Assembly: GCF_014805625.2 (NCBI RefSeq)
Contig: NW_023998415.1
Span: 33,721,138-33,785,137, forward strand
Origin: Glossina fuscipes
Taxonomy: Eukaryota > Arthropoda > Insecta > Diptera > Glossinidae
DNA length: 64,000 nucleotides
Direction: 5' to 3'
Part shown: one piece after another, positions 15,822 through 28,713 of the stretch
Layout: each line of letters opens with the position of its first letter
Numbering within the stretch: the stretch's first letter is position 1
Made by a program: the position numbers and the translations under genes
The notes under the pieces: model-generated
The model's input: only the letters and a program-made list of their open reading frames with translations
What the model was told of the DNA's origin: nothing
Databases searched by the model: none

Positions 15822-18800
15822 CATTTACATAATCAAAAATTGAGCTTGCAAAAGAAAATTAGGAAAGTGTAGCGTTTCATTTTTATATTCATTTTACTCA
15901 TTCAAATGCTTTTGAATTTTAATAAATACGTGGTCTATATGATAAATAGTTGTGTTAGGCCATACATATATTTTTTAAGGACGGTGCATGATTTTGAATA
16001 TGATTTTCTGATGACGATAATATGATTGATTAGATGCCTTCGTGCCAGTGATATTGCAGCAGTTACAAGTATAGATAATTAATAATTTGAAAGCGAAGGG
16101 TTATTAAATTTGACAAATTGAAGATGAAAATTTTGAAAAAATTCTCTTACTATGACTCTGTACAGAACGGGACTATCTAACGGACCATCTAAATCTAAAC
16201 AGAATAATTGGAGGATTCCTATCCAAAAAAAAAAAAAAAAAAAAAAAAATAGAAATTGATTTAGCGCACAAATTATTATTGATGATCAAGGTTATTTATA
16301 ATTCAAATTACTTCCCATCATAACTAAGAAGGTACTCTTCGAAAAATAACACAAAGACTTATCATACTGCACTCGTATATTGCATTTATTTTAGAGAGCT
16401 CATTCTTCATTATGTTTACTAAGTTTTTCAATTCTATGTATTTTTTGTTATAATTTTAAGCATTTCTCTATAGGAAAGTACACCTGAAGCATTTAAACTT
16501 TCACGAATACATATATTATATAAAAAAAACTGTAATCAAACAAAACTTCTGTCCATTAACTAACTATATATATAAATAGCAACGAAGTACTTCCAAATCA
16601 ACAATTAAATGAAATAGTTTTAATTTATATATAAGAAACAACAAATGCAACAAAAATTCCTTCAATTATTTACGTACTATATACAATATAACGATTGTAA
16701 TTAGTTATAATTCGTAGTATAGATTATATTTATAGAAATAGAAACACTTTTTTTTTTTTTTACAAATCTCAAGAATGCATTTTTTTCGTATTCCATTCAA
16801 ATATAAAAAAAAAAAAAAACAAACAAACAAAATTAAGCATGTATTCGAAGATGTTTTATTCTCTACGTTCATATGAAACTTATATGAAGGTAAAGAATTT
16901 TTTAAATATATACCGATATTACAAACAACCGCGACATTATTTAAATTAGTAGAAGCTTTTAAGAAAAGGCTGGAAGACTACAATCCTTTATACGATAGAT
17001 TTTTTGATATTCATCTCCTAACAAAACAATATATAAAAATTCAAAAGTTTTTCTTATTTATGCAACGGAGCTTCCTGTAAAAAAATCTCACATCGATCCA
17101 ATATCGATCGATTGTGTTGTCTTTCCTACATTAATTTTAAAGTGCAGCTCGTTTTAGGTAATTCAACCAAACATATTTTCACTAGGTTTCAGTCTTTTTC
17201 ATAAGTTTTACAGCGACGCTCTGCTGAAATTGATACTGAAATCAACAACTTTACTTGCTCGAAAGCAACAAAATACATGTGCATTGGATTTTATGTACTT
17301 TTAATTTTACAAAGAGAAAAACCAACTTGTTTTTCAAAACTTATTTTATTTAAAGATATGAAATTAAAAACTATTGAAATTAAAAACTATTTATGGAAAA
17401 TGCATCATCGGAACTTAAAGTAATTGAGTTTCATGAACACATAACATCGACCTCATATCCATCTGTTTCTAAAAATAATATTACTATTGTCAACAACAAG
17501 CTATTTATACGCAAAGCTATGGACATTGGTTTAAGAATAATTGTTCATGTTATTATCAGAAAATAAGTCAACAAGAAAGCCCTATCCATTGGTTGAGATC
17601 AATTTTTTTTTTCAATACTATCCTCTTTCCCTAGGCCGACTGGGATTGCGTTCACCTTGAACTTTTCGACATATTTGTATCTAAATTTCGCATCTCTGCT
17701 TACTGTGTTAACGAAAATGTATTGAAATATTAAAATTTTTATTGGAGACGGATCAAGATTAAGCTTTCTGTAATGTATTGATAAATCTATGGCCGTGCAT
17801 TGGCCCTGATATACTCAAAATATTCCGCGAATCGAAAATATTTGAACCGTTGATATAGTTTACGTGAAAATAATACGGAAAAGAATAATATGCTGACACT
17901 GTCACAACTCCAGCAGATGCTCCCAATTGAATGTATATTTCCCGTATGTTTGTAGTTATTTAATTATATATAATGAAATTTGTGGTCATTTTTGGTATTA
18001 GACAATTCAAAAATCCAATGCCATTGTAGAAGTCAGGCATCGACAATGCAATCAACTTGACGTAATTCTACTTTACTTCAGTGTATGCGTTCGTTCGTAA
18101 TGTAAAATCTTTCTTTTCCGGTGTTAAAGAATCGAAGACTAGCGAATACAAAAATATTTCGATATAATGGCCTATGACACACGGATGGGAAATTCTTAAA
18201 ATCTCTTTGAATTGGTAGTGTTGATGGCCATTGTTAAGGCTAGCAGCATGGAAGACGTAAACGTATAGAAAAGCGCTTCAAAAACAAAACCATTCAAAGT
18301 TATTAATTTCAATTTTTAGTTAAATTATTGGGAAAATGCTAAATTTATGAGTAAATAAAATTATTTCGGAAGATATGTTACGATCAAGATATCTGACGCG
18401 ATTTTCTTACACAACTGTTCTTAAAGTTACCATGTCCATGGCTATACACTTTTTTTTTTTTTTTTTTTTTTTTGCAAATAGCGCAATTATTATACTAAAT
18501 GCAGTTGAATCTATTAAAAAACATTAATTCATAATTTTTAGCCTACGAACAGAACTAATAATTATTAAGTGTACGATGACGACGATATCCAAGTGTATAT
18601 GCATGTGTGCATTTGTCTATCCAAGTATACATTGATGGTGTGTTCGTTCATGTGTAGTTATATTTATAGGATTTTAGTTACATTAAATGAATTTAAATTT
18701 TAATCTTAAAGAATACATTGCTTGCGTTCAAAACGACAACGATATGAGCACATATAAATGTCCACATCGATTCCGACAAATGTAATAATACATTCACACA

Positions 18801-19005
18801 TCACTAACATTCAAAAATTAAAATAGACAAACATTCATTTCGTCACCATCGTCAACTATATACGTAAATGGAAATTGTGTCCGTTGACCACACTCGATTT
18901 TCCCGGGAGACTATACGTTGGTAATGGCGAATACACAAACTGTAAATAAGAAATGAAAGAGAAGAAATGAAATTTTTAAAAACTTTAAAACATTGACAGC
19001 ATTCA
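15822..19005. other. 3' flank of Girdin and intergenic DNA
   Basis: AT-rich DNA lies between the Girdin stop and the convergent end of Taspase 1. An AATAAA near 15919-15925 is the first plausible poly(A) signal for Girdin. Long A or T homopolymers occur near 16225-16250, 16748-16760, 16808-16820 and 18450-18472. I see no coding exon, structured RNA or clear transposon. Confidence 0.5.
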
Positions 19006-20066
19006 TTAATTGACACCAACTTTTGGCATCTTCTGTTGTGTTGACATGTAGCCGACGCAAAACGATTTAGTTGTATGGCTCCAAAGTACTTCGCCTCCAC
19101 CATTTTTGGGATAATAGATAACGGAAAGTGCGCCACCGTATAAATCTTGGTGGGCAGGTAGAAAGGGGGATTCTAGGAATTTAGTTTTGAATGTTTTATG
19201 CAAACTTGTGACAGCGCATTCGGTAGTGAAAAGATCAGTACAGATTTCTTTGGCCAGAAATGTTTTCATTAGATATTCCCCGTTTCCTGTGGTACAAGTA
19301 GCTACCGAAGCAGCGTCTGTGTCTGTAGCCCAGCAGCCAGCACCGTATGTGGCTGCTTGACCAACGCGACCAGGCACTTTCAAGAGCAAACCACCTGAAC
19401 TGCAGCCAGCTGCTGAATTTCCAGTACTGTCAACGCATACCGCGCCTACTGTGTCCAAAGCACTGCTGGTATCGGGTGTCACAGTGCCTTCCGCACTTGG
19501 ACTGGATGATTTGGTCAGTTTAGCCACTTTGGACTTGTAATGATTATAGGAGAACTTTGCCTTTGATGAAATTAACGCGCTGGGCTCAATCATAGCGCAG
19601 CCCATTTCTTCGGCATATCGTTCGGCACCTTGACCGGCCATAACCATGGGCGGTATACGTTCCATGGATAACATTCGCTCTTGTCCTTCACAAATTACGC
19701 GAGCTAACTGAATGGGATTTTTAACCGTTGTTACGTTAGTGCAGGCACCAAAATGCAAATTATTTCCATTCATAATTGAAGCGTCACACTGCACATAACC
19801 ATCCCAACATAGATTTGAACCGAAACCGGCGTTCGTATTCCCACAATTTTCTAAGCGCATAATAGCCGCCTCACAGGCGTCCATTGCACTTCCACCATTT
19901 TTAAGGATATCTGTAGCCCGAACGCAAGCCTCCTTAATGACACGTTGATATTTCGTTTCATCAACGCAATTACCAGCACCTATAGATCAAGTGCTTAATT
20001 AAATTGTCTCGCCATTGAATACAAATTTGCCGACATACCCGTATGAACAGCAATAAATCCAGACAT
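19006..20066 (-). CDS. Tasp1: Taspase 1 (threonine aspartase)
   Basis: Two exons, 20066-20039 and 19979-19006, join at a G|GT codon to give 333 residues. The start MSGFIAVHTGAGNC is the family's N-terminal strand (GFIAVHTGAG), which fixes the ATG at 20066 even though a larger ATG-led ORF starts inside exon 2. The proenzyme is a type 2 asparaginase-fold Ntn hydrolase that cuts itself to expose a catalytic Thr. Here the site is Asp185-Thr186 in SSALDTVGAVCVDSTGN, matching LDTVGAV of human TASP1. CSSGGLLLKVPGRVGQAATYG and VLWSHTTKSFCVGYMS are further signatures. In flies and mammals the enzyme cleaves trithorax/MLL-type proteins and TFIIA after aspartate. The 150 residues before the active Thr include a variable Ser/Lys-rich linker. 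The gene is convergent with Girdin. Identity is firm. Confidence 0.93.
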
Positions 20067-21094
20067 TTTCCTTGCAAAAGCTAGTTTATCGATATTCAAT
20101 TCTCTTATTCTTTTTTTTTTTTTATTTTTTTTATGAAATTTAATAAATTTCCTTTTACCTCTTCAATGTAAACATTTAAAAAAATTGAATAAACAAATTA
20201 ATGTTGCTAGTGGTGGCAAAACCAATGATTACATGTTATTAAGATGCTCATCAATTATCGACCGTATCTTAATTAAGTGCAACATATATAGAAAAAGGCG
20301 AGATCGATTTCTCATTTTTGACAAAGGAAATAAAATTGACAATTAATACTTGCAAGACGAGACTTAGATGTCGGACTAGATAATTACTCTTGTCATTCGC
20401 AATTTACGGAAAAAGAAAAAGTAAGAAGCGATACACTATCCTCATCTTGTATAATCAAATGCTCTATCCGCATTGTTTACGTTATTTTTCGTCGCTGAGT
20501 CAGCTGAGTTGATTTATTATCTTATGCAGGCCCAAAAAGATGCTGAGAATAAAACTCTTTGTCATATAGATGGCGTTGAAAAAGTAAACGGCTATTTTGT
20601 AAACGGTATGTTGTTTTTACTAAATGCAAAGCATAACTTCATTGTGTATAAGAAAACCGATAATTTTATTTTATTCTCGGCTGCTATTCAAGGCATTTTG
20701 TTTTACATTTCAATGAACTGACTAATTTGAATGAGTAGATATGGTGGGTATAGAGAATTTTTTTTTCAAATAAGATTTTTTTTATTTTAAGCAATGCTTA
20801 GCACGTACATACATAAAAGAAATAGCATTTTTTTTTCTTTTGCTTTTTAAAGCATTTGTTTTAATTTAAGAGTAAGTAATTATAAATTTTAACACGTCCA
20901 TGCTATATTATTATGTTATATAAGTATATATAACATATATATTTTATTTTATTATTATAACATATAGTATTATTATTATATAGAGACAGAGAAGATATTT
21001 ATTATTTTTCAAATAAAATAATTAATAAATTATTGTAATAATTGTAATAATAGAATAGAAAATTGTAATAATAGAATCATTAGATTATGTAAAG
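20067..21094. other. Tasp1 upstream region / Pdf 3' flank
   Basis: About 1 kb of AT-rich DNA lies upstream of Tasp1 and beyond the Pdf stop. A + strand ORF at 20473-20721 contains the segment AELIYYLMQAQKDAENKTLCHIDGVEKVNGYF, which looks more protein-like than its surroundings, but I could not match it to a family or find good flanking exons. AT-rich dinucleotide and trinucleotide tracts fill 20880-21080. Confidence 0.4.
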
Positions 21095-21461
21095 TTATTT
21101 TCCGGCGTCATTCATATTCTTGGGTAGGCTGAGAAGAGAATTAATTAGTTCCGAGTTACGTTTAGGCATTGCGGGTGCCATGCCGTTACCGTGATAGTAT
21201 TTGCATGGATTATTAAAGGGTTGACCGTATTGGCCACTAGCCGACGCTAGCCAATTCATTAAATCACGATTTAACTAAAAGAATAATTTTTAAATTAAAA
21301 AAACTACAATAACTAATTAATTATAAGTGAAAGTCGTTTGATATAATTACCTCTTTATCAAAGTAACGTTCTTCATCAGGGACTGGCAGAGACCAGGAGA
21401 GGCCCATAACAGTAACTATGACAATTATTACGAATAATATGGAGCGGTTGACTTTGTACAT
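21095..21461 (-). CDS. Pdf: Pigment-dispersing factor neuropeptide precursor
   Basis: Two exons, 21461-21351 and 21274-21095, are separated by a 76-nt GT-AG intron and encode a 96-residue prepropeptide. Residues 1-24 form a hydrophobic signal peptide (ILFVIIVIVTVMGLSWS). The PDF-associated peptide starts LPVPDEERYFDKELNRDL. A dibasic KR at 75-76 precedes the mature 18-mer NSELINSLLSLPKNMNDA at 77-94, followed by Gly95 (amide donor), Lys96 and stop. The mature peptide is identical to my memory of Drosophila PDF, and the PDEERY and NRDL blocks of the precursor are also shared. PDF is secreted by circadian clock neurons and acts on a class B GPCR to synchronise them. Its short, split form explains why it does not appear as a long ORF. 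I recall the D. melanogaster gene as intronless, so the intron is of interest. Start and end are well supported. Confidence 0.96.
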
Positions 21462-22380
21462 CTTAGCTATGCTGCACGGAAATATTATTTGCAAAAGTAG
21501 TGAATTTTATCGCTGAGGTAAGACAACTGATGGAGCAATGACAATTCCCAGCGAAATTTATACCAAAAAATCGTAGATTTTGTTGTCGCAGCTTGAGGTC
21601 TATTACATACATTTCAATGGTGCTGGTGTCAATTACAGATTAAACAAATCACTTGCAATATATTGGAATCTAAGCTAAGTACATATTTGATTTGGTAACA
21701 ATTCATTTTTATGATACGACATGTGCTATACTCTTATACATTACATATTTGCTTAGGTTTCTGTCCTTTATTGATTTTCTTTATTTTATCATCTTATCAA
21801 GTAAAATCATTGTGCATGTGCACTTTAAATATGTATTAAACACATGAAAGTCGCGTCAGGGTTGATCCTTGGCTACTCATCATACAGAATTCAGTACGTA
21901 TTACAGTTAGATTAATTAATTTTGGTGAATATTTTCGCAGCAACACAAAAATTGGGCAAACATCGTGGATCTCTTAGTTACATATGTAAATATAAATGCT
22001 TTGGGAAAATATTCCCTCGATCGTTTAATACATTGTCTATAACGAACAAGTAAACAAGTAAATAAAAATCAAATCATTTATGTTCCTCGGACACTAAGAC
22101 TTTTAAAGGAATTAGAAGATGGGTGCTGATGACAGAGTTTCTGAAATCGTATAATAGATAATCATCAAAAGTGTTTCGGAAAGTGAAGCCATCATAGTTT
22201 CATCATAGATTCTATGCATCTTCTAGAATGTGTGGAAGAAAGCTCATTACCTTGCACAATTTGTTCGCTTGAAATTTCGAGCTCTATTCGCATACCGCAA
22301 ATCAAATGACGCAGGCACAGCCTAATATCTTTTGCCTGATGACTGCTAATAATCTTTAAAAACAAAAGTTTTTGCCGCAT
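21462..22380. other. Pdf upstream region
   Basis: This is the DNA 5' of Pdf, where its promoter must lie. I found no unambiguous TATA box or E-box cluster by eye. It is AT-rich with no credible ORF; the short ORF at 22192-22386 lacks any family feature. Confidence 0.4.
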
Positions 22381-23840
22381 AGGCATATTGGCATTATAGG
22401 CGTGTCCTTTGACAAGTTTAGATCAATTCCAAATTCTTTTGCAATGTTTTAGGCGATATCTTCATTTTCACTAACGGGAAATTGTTTATCACAAACACTA
22501 CAAACTTGCGCAAGCAGACAGATGGACAGACGAACAGGCGGACATGTTTAAGTGCATTCCAAATTTGAAACTGGCCTAAAATTTGCGTACGTCATGGAGT
22601 CTTTGAAGTTTGTGTCTACGCGTTATAAATGTATTGAGAAAAAAATTAAATTTTGTTACACTGTCGGATAGGCGCGGCCAATTTTTTCAATTTTTATAGA
22701 GTTACTAAAGCGTTGTCCATAGAATATATGGTCAAATTTTTGTATATTTATTTGCTATACTTTATGAGTAGTGAGCAAAAAACCAATTTTTGATTCCTTT
22801 TAAAAAACAGAGGTGCTCTCAGTTTAAGTGGTGCTGCGGTCCTGTCGTTCGATCGGTTTGGTCCATTTCCAACACCAATCTGCGTGCAAGAACTTCCAAT
22901 GCTTTTGTAAATAAATATAATGACAACGTTTCTCTATAAATATGTTATTAATGAAAATATTGAAAATGGGCGAAACCGGTCGAAGGACACACCTGCAGGA
23001 ACACATATACTGAGAACACTTCTCATTTTCAAAAGAAATGAAAAATTGATTTTTTTGTCCATTAATCAGAAAGTAAAAAAATTTGAACATATATTCTATA
23101 GACGAAACTATATTAACTGTAAAGAAGTTTCATACTCTTTCATATTGGATGGACGAGGCTGTCTTTTTTCCATTTTTAGTATAAAAGTGAAAATTTATAT
23201 GGTATATTTTTTTGTATTTGATGAGTAACAAGAAAAAAACAAAAAAGCACAAGTGTTCGCAATCTTTGTTCCAAAGACGTGTGGAGTGTTGTAGGCGTAT
23301 TCTTTAAAAAGTTTGGGTCATTTTCCAACGCCATTGGCACGCTTTTAGGTGACAATTTTCTTTTTTCAAACGGGATAATGTTTACCACAGATACTACATA
23401 ATTGGGCAAAGGACAAATGGATGGACGAACGGACGGACACGCTTAGGTGCATCTCCGATGTGAAACTGACAACGAATTTACTTGTACGCCTTATAAAAGT
23501 ATTGAAAAAAAATTAAATTTTGGTATACGATAAAATTTGGTAGGCGCGATTAATTTTTACCTTTTCGATATAAGTGATATGGGTGATATAGGTATTGCCC
23601 ATTGAATATACACTAAAATTGATGTAGATTTATCTGCTGCAGTTGATGAGTAATGAACAAAAACTGTCCGGATAGACGGCCAGACAGACACACTTAACTC
23701 GATTCAAAATTTAATGCTGGTTAATAATATTTTTATTTTGTGGGATCGCTGAAGCTTCCTTCTGGGCGTTATAAAGGTTTTGATAAAATGAATATACTCC
23801 TCATCCTTCGGTAATGGGTATAAAAAAAAGTATATACATA
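22380..23840. repeat. Cluster of diverged interspersed repeats
   Basis: At least three head-to-tail, degraded copies share blocks with each other and with 1.6-2.2 and 7.6-7.8 kb. Shared blocks are aggcgtgtcctttgacaagttt versus aggcgtattctttaaaaagttt, a gtttaccacagata motif, a GGACGGAC-type tract, tttaagtgcattcc, the catagaatatatggtc block near 22715, a tgatgagtaatgaacaaaaa block near 23645, gaagcttccttctgggcgtt near 23747 and a final aatgggtataaaa at 23814. The short ORFs here (22824-23090, 22920-23228, 23176-23409) fall within these blocks on both strands and are not genes. Confidence 0.6.
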
Positions 23841-26640
23841 TCTAGCACAGAGGCATACACGCAAAGGACTGCGCTGACTCGAAGGAGTGAACCGCTAAGC
23901 TGTAGCAAAACGAATCAATTTTCATAAGGAGCGAAAGAGACAAGCGAGTCCAAACATCAATTCTTGAAGAGAGACAATAGGAATTGCTTTTGAACGGATT
24001 CTATTGCATCTACGTAGCATCTATAGGAAGCAGGCATAGTCAAATATTGGTGTCACCCATGCCCATGCGTAGTCTTTTCATATGTGCGAGCACAAAACTT
24101 TTCCGACGGCTTGTAGTAACTGACTTTACGGTATGCTAAATGCCAAATAGTCCAACAAAGGTTGAAGACAACTCTTCAGTGATTCACATTCTAGTATATT
24201 TGGCAGGCGTGCAACACCCGAGAAACTAGAAACATTATAACCATACCTGAACGATTTGTACCATGCATATCAAAGTAACTAATAGTAGTATTATAATAAA
24301 AATCGAATCTTTCCTGGCGTAGCGATCGTACACGCAATTCATTTTCGATGTGTATCTGATCCTATACTTATTGTGACTGACACTCTATATTGAGATGTGG
24401 TTACTTTTGTATCAAAGACATGTTGGAAATTTTGGTAGCAATAAGTATAACCCTATCATAGTACGTCATTTAGATTAATATTCTGGAAGAGCAAACGCCT
24501 TATAAGTTGAACGGTAACCAATTCCTTGGCCCTCCTCCTGAAACGGCCATTTCACCAGAGATGATTTGCGGATTAGGAATGAAGAATTGAGGATCGACAG
24601 TATACAGTGCGTGTACATTATTAGATAACTTATTGGCGCCAGATCAATCCGCTCGTGTGCAATGTAAGTTTGATTAGATTGCATCCGGATAGCCTTTAAA
24701 AGCCTTTTCACACAGTCCTCATAAAGTCTGACTGATTCTGTCAAGAATTTAAAATACTCCCTTTTTCTCTACTCTGACACAAGTTAAGGACTTTTTTTAA
24801 TCTTTCAGGAAACCAGATAGCACTAATTTTACTGGTGTTCAAGTGTAAATTGAGATCGGCTCAACTCTTGTAAAAGAAATCGGCATTAGCAGAGACGTTT
24901 TTAACCGGATTATCAAATGATGCTGCACTTGAAAAAATTAAGAAACGCTCGACGTACTAAAAATTGTGATTTTTTCTCGTCTAAAATTTCATCCAATTTG
25001 ACCGTGCACAGGTCAAAAATGATGGGACTTAAATGATGGGACTTAAATTTCAACTGTAACATTGCTCGTGAGTACACGTTTGGACGGAAATTTTGGAGTA
25101 ACACACACACACACCACGGGGCTAAGTTAAAACACACACACGCACACACACACACAATTATATCTTCGTTTTTGATAAGCAAAAGGAGCGAAGCGAAATA
25201 ATCTTTCCACCATCAATATAATTTATAAGGTTCTTCATGGCCATGGAATTGATTAGCTTTGTGATGATCCTGACTAGAGCAATAGGTCGAAAGCTAGCAA
25301 TAACCATTAAATCTGTGCCTAGTATAATTTTGATCCCATTGATGGGATGATACTATTTGTCGAACACTGCTCGCCTTAGCCATTTCTATTTGATTAATAT
25401 AAATTACAAAAGCCGTTCAAACTTATAGCTGGGACAAATTGTATGTTGACCAAGCGGCCATATGGTAGGTAACACTTTCATTTCGATTTTCGCGATCGCT
25501 TCATCTGGGAAATGTAGCTGTCTTATGGTATGATTGCCTGTGTTGGTTAATATGAGACCAAAAAGATCATCGATTTCCACTGGCACAGATCTCATCAATG
25601 ATGGGATCTTGGTATTTCCTTTTAGGTTTTCTAGCCATGGATCTTAGTTCATTTTGAATCATCTCCAATCCGTTATAATTTGTTAAGATAGGGTAGATAC
25701 TTAGTTTTTCAACTGAGGCATCCTTTTTGCGGAAGAGGACGGAAAAAGCGGGATTTCGTAGCGGGTTTTCGAGTAGACACTATGAAAATTAGTTTTAGCA
25801 GCATTGATTTCGGACTGAAAGGTGTTGTGTATGGACATGGCATCTCAATCTGAAGTAACTTTGAGCAGGTTGTCTAACAAACGCTTGCGAGGAAAGAAAT
25901 TTTAATTTTTTGTTGGGAGACCAAACTTGCTTAAAAAGTAATTGTAAAGTGATGACTTTTGCCCAAAGAGGTATTTAAAATTTTCCATTAAAACGGTCAC
26001 GTCAGCGGTCGAATCAAAGTCGAGAACAATGCTGGAAACATGACCTTTTCGTTTGCAGTGGAAATTAAAATTTCTATTGTTTAGATTATCAATTCTGCTG
26101 GAGTTGGTAATATGTGCAAGGACCCTTCCGCCGTTCGATGACGTAGAGTCATAATATCAACCATTGCTAGCTATAAAGACACCTGTTCAGATAACATTTT
26201 GTCCTCCATCGCGTTGCAAATGATCGCAGAAGATATCAATCTCGAAATACTGTGGGTAGCAATATGATACTATGATGTTAAGCTTCAGTTTAACAGTCAT
26301 GGCCACTAGAAGCAGAGTCGTTTTCTGATGAAAACACTCGCATTATCATAACAATCATCGGGGAGGAAGGCTTCATTTACGATACAAACATCTATTTCCT
26401 TTGTGTTCACGAAATAGTGCAAGCAAAGAGCATTTCTCCAAACATTGAAGAAAAAAAAAAAATGATTATAACCAGAAACATTGGACATATAAGCCACAAA
26501 TCTATTGGCATAGTCCATCTCTGTTCAACATACCAAAAAAAAAAAAAAAAAAATAACAAGAAACATGTATATAATAGTTATCGAAATATTAAACGGGTCT
26601 TTCTGAAAACATAAATTTTCAAAACAATCCACAAAAAACT
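23841..26640. other. Degenerate region, possible old retroelement
   Basis: Open fragments on the minus strand at 24475-24744 and 25404-25598, and others between 25620 and 26130 broken by stops, have a protein-like composition. One example is SSIVLDFDSTADVTVLMENFKYLFGQ near 26030-25950, read in pieces. This suggests a decayed element inserted on the minus strand. I could not assign a family, find long terminal repeats, or identify a polymerase motif. A CA microsatellite sits at 25099-25160. I do not propose any functional gene here. Confidence 0.35.
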
Positions 26641-27960
26641 TTTATAATTTTTATTTCAATTAACATCATCTAGTGAAACAATGATTTTCGATAAGTTAAC
26701 TCATATATTATTTATTAAGAACAGATTGCCTTCAGTTTTGCTCGAAAATTGCAGAATATTGAACATTTTTATTCAAACACTCGTCAATTACAAACAAATC
26801 AAAATTTTTTAACAACTAATTTTAAAAACCATTGCTCCCAATGTTGTCCCTGGTAAAGCGGCTCACAACATGTTCCAGCGCCCTTTACACTTTTCAACTA
26901 ACAAAATATAGAAATTAAATTCAACTATTTATACCTTTTTTGTGCTATACCAACCGAACATTCCCACTTCTTTGTATATAGCTTCCTAGGCTGTTTATTT
27001 AAATAACCTATCCAGAAAGCGCTTATTGTGCACTTCTAGCAAATTCGTTAACGGTTCGTCCAACTTTTCAACACACTGTTTAAACCAATTTATTTTTATT
27101 TTAATTAATTTAATTTAACTTTTTTGTTATCACAAAGAAATCAAAAAGAATCTATTGTGCATTTGGAAAGATAAGTTCTAATTGGATTTTTTCAACGTTA
27201 AAGACTTTTTCTTCTGAAAAAATATTTCAATTTCAGTTTCTTGAACAAGAAAAAGAAAAATAAAAAAAATGATTGAATCAATTGACGAATTTCCTGAATA
27301 ACAGAAGAACAAGAAGAGTACAGGGTGCTTAAGAATTTTGTTTTGTTTTGATAAAACAATTTCTTTCTCATATCAGGAAGAAGTATTCTTATTCGCTGAT
27401 TGACGATTACTTTAAATACTAGGCTGAATTGTCATAGAAAACACTGTGAAAGTGTGCAAAAGTGACAACTTAATAACACATCGATAATTAAAATTTAAAA
27501 TTAAATACGAAATCATTTCAAAAGGAAAAATAAAACAAGTAACTGTTTGTACAAAGTAGCTGATAAAAAAGTGTATCCAAATAAAGAAAAAAAAACAATT
27601 GAAATATAGCTGAAAAAGCAATTAGAGAAAAGGAACAACCTTACATCCCACTGCGGAGCTCATCTCACTCAAAGAGTATAACTACACACTTCAACTCCAT
27701 TCTAAATCTACAAAACTCAATCTGCGAAATGTGGTTTAACCATAAGGCCGCGGACGCAAACAGACGGCAAATGTTGTGCTTCTACAAGAAAGATTTCGTT
27801 TACTTGTCAATTTTTCATCCAATAAATTCTGTCTTTTGAGAATCATCCGACTTTACCTTTCATTTACAACTTTATATCTCTTCTTCCTTCTTTTAATTTA
27901 TTCAAAATTCCTTTTGTTTCTCAATATTTTCGACCTGCAATTAAATTCCTACCAGAGAGA
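26641..27960. other. AT-rich intergenic DNA
   Basis: No coding exon, RNA gene or recognisable repeat was seen. The ORF starting at 27776 is open only because it runs into the retroelement fragment described next; its first ~60 residues are hydrophobic low-complexity sequence. Confidence 0.5.
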
Positions 27961-28350
27961 TAATTACTCAAACTTACTCAATGCCAAATCGAAACATTTT
28001 TCACACATCTTTACTTATGGACCTAAGACTGATATTGTAGGCAGCGGTGTTTGGGTTCCAGCTAATAATATAGAAGCCTACTTCTTAAATCACCTAAGCA
28101 TTACCGTATTTTCGGCTGAATGTGTTGCTATTCTAGAAGCCGCACGCTTAGCGAGTACTCGACCTCAAAAGAAATTCCTTATAAGTAAATATATTCTTTA
28201 AGACAGTAAATCTGTCTTAAGCGCTTTACTATTACTTCCCTCAGGTAAAACTGACCCCTACATATTAGCAATCAGATCTTTACTTTATAACCTCAAATTT
28301 GATACTTTTCGTTCTCATTGTTTCTGGATGGCCAGTCAGATGGGCATTCA
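27960..28350 (+). pseudogene. Non-LTR retrotransposon fragment, RNase H domain
   Basis: The + strand reads HIFTYGPKTDIVGSGVW, then VFSAECVAILEAARLA, an in-frame TAA at 28199, and in the same frame DSKSVLSALLLLPSGKTDPYILAIRSLL, then FWMASQMGI. The order and spacing match the RNase H domain at the end of LINE ORF2 proteins: the Asp of the (Y)TDGS-like strand (here altered to YGPKTD), the Glu of the AE-xA helix, the DS-x-(A/V)L strand, and the W(V/I)PSH-G loop. The stop codon, the altered catalytic loop and the absence of a reverse transcriptase domain upstream show a dead, 5'-truncated copy. The family is probably Jockey- or R1-like, but this was not resolved. Confidence 0.7.
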
Positions 28351-28713
28351 AAATACTTTCTCAAATTTATATTATTTATATTATATTCTTCTTATTTCCA
28401 AAATCATTATTGTTATTATTTCAAGCAAGAAGACTTTATTACACCTCAAATGTTTTTGGTCAATTAAACAAGGGAAGTAAGCAAAATTTTTATCTGTTGG
28501 CAACCTAATTTCTTAAGTTATTTATAGGAATATTTATAAAAGTGCGTCAGAAGGGCTTAGCTGCAGTCCCATTCCAAATTGAAAACGTGAAGTAACATTT
28601 ATACATCCCGTATTATTATAAGTAAAGAAGCGTTGGTAACTCTTACGGGTGAATGTGAAAACGAATATATTTCTTAGGATTCTTGGGATTAAAAGAAGAA
28701 ATTATCACGTAAG

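Noticed and set aside
22824..23409. Overlapping ORFs on both strands
   Set aside because: They fall inside diverged interspersed repeats and show no conserved protein features.
27776..27960. Start of a 141-residue gene
   Set aside because: The frame is open by chance into a LINE RNase H fragment, and the first part is low-complexity hydrophobic sequence.
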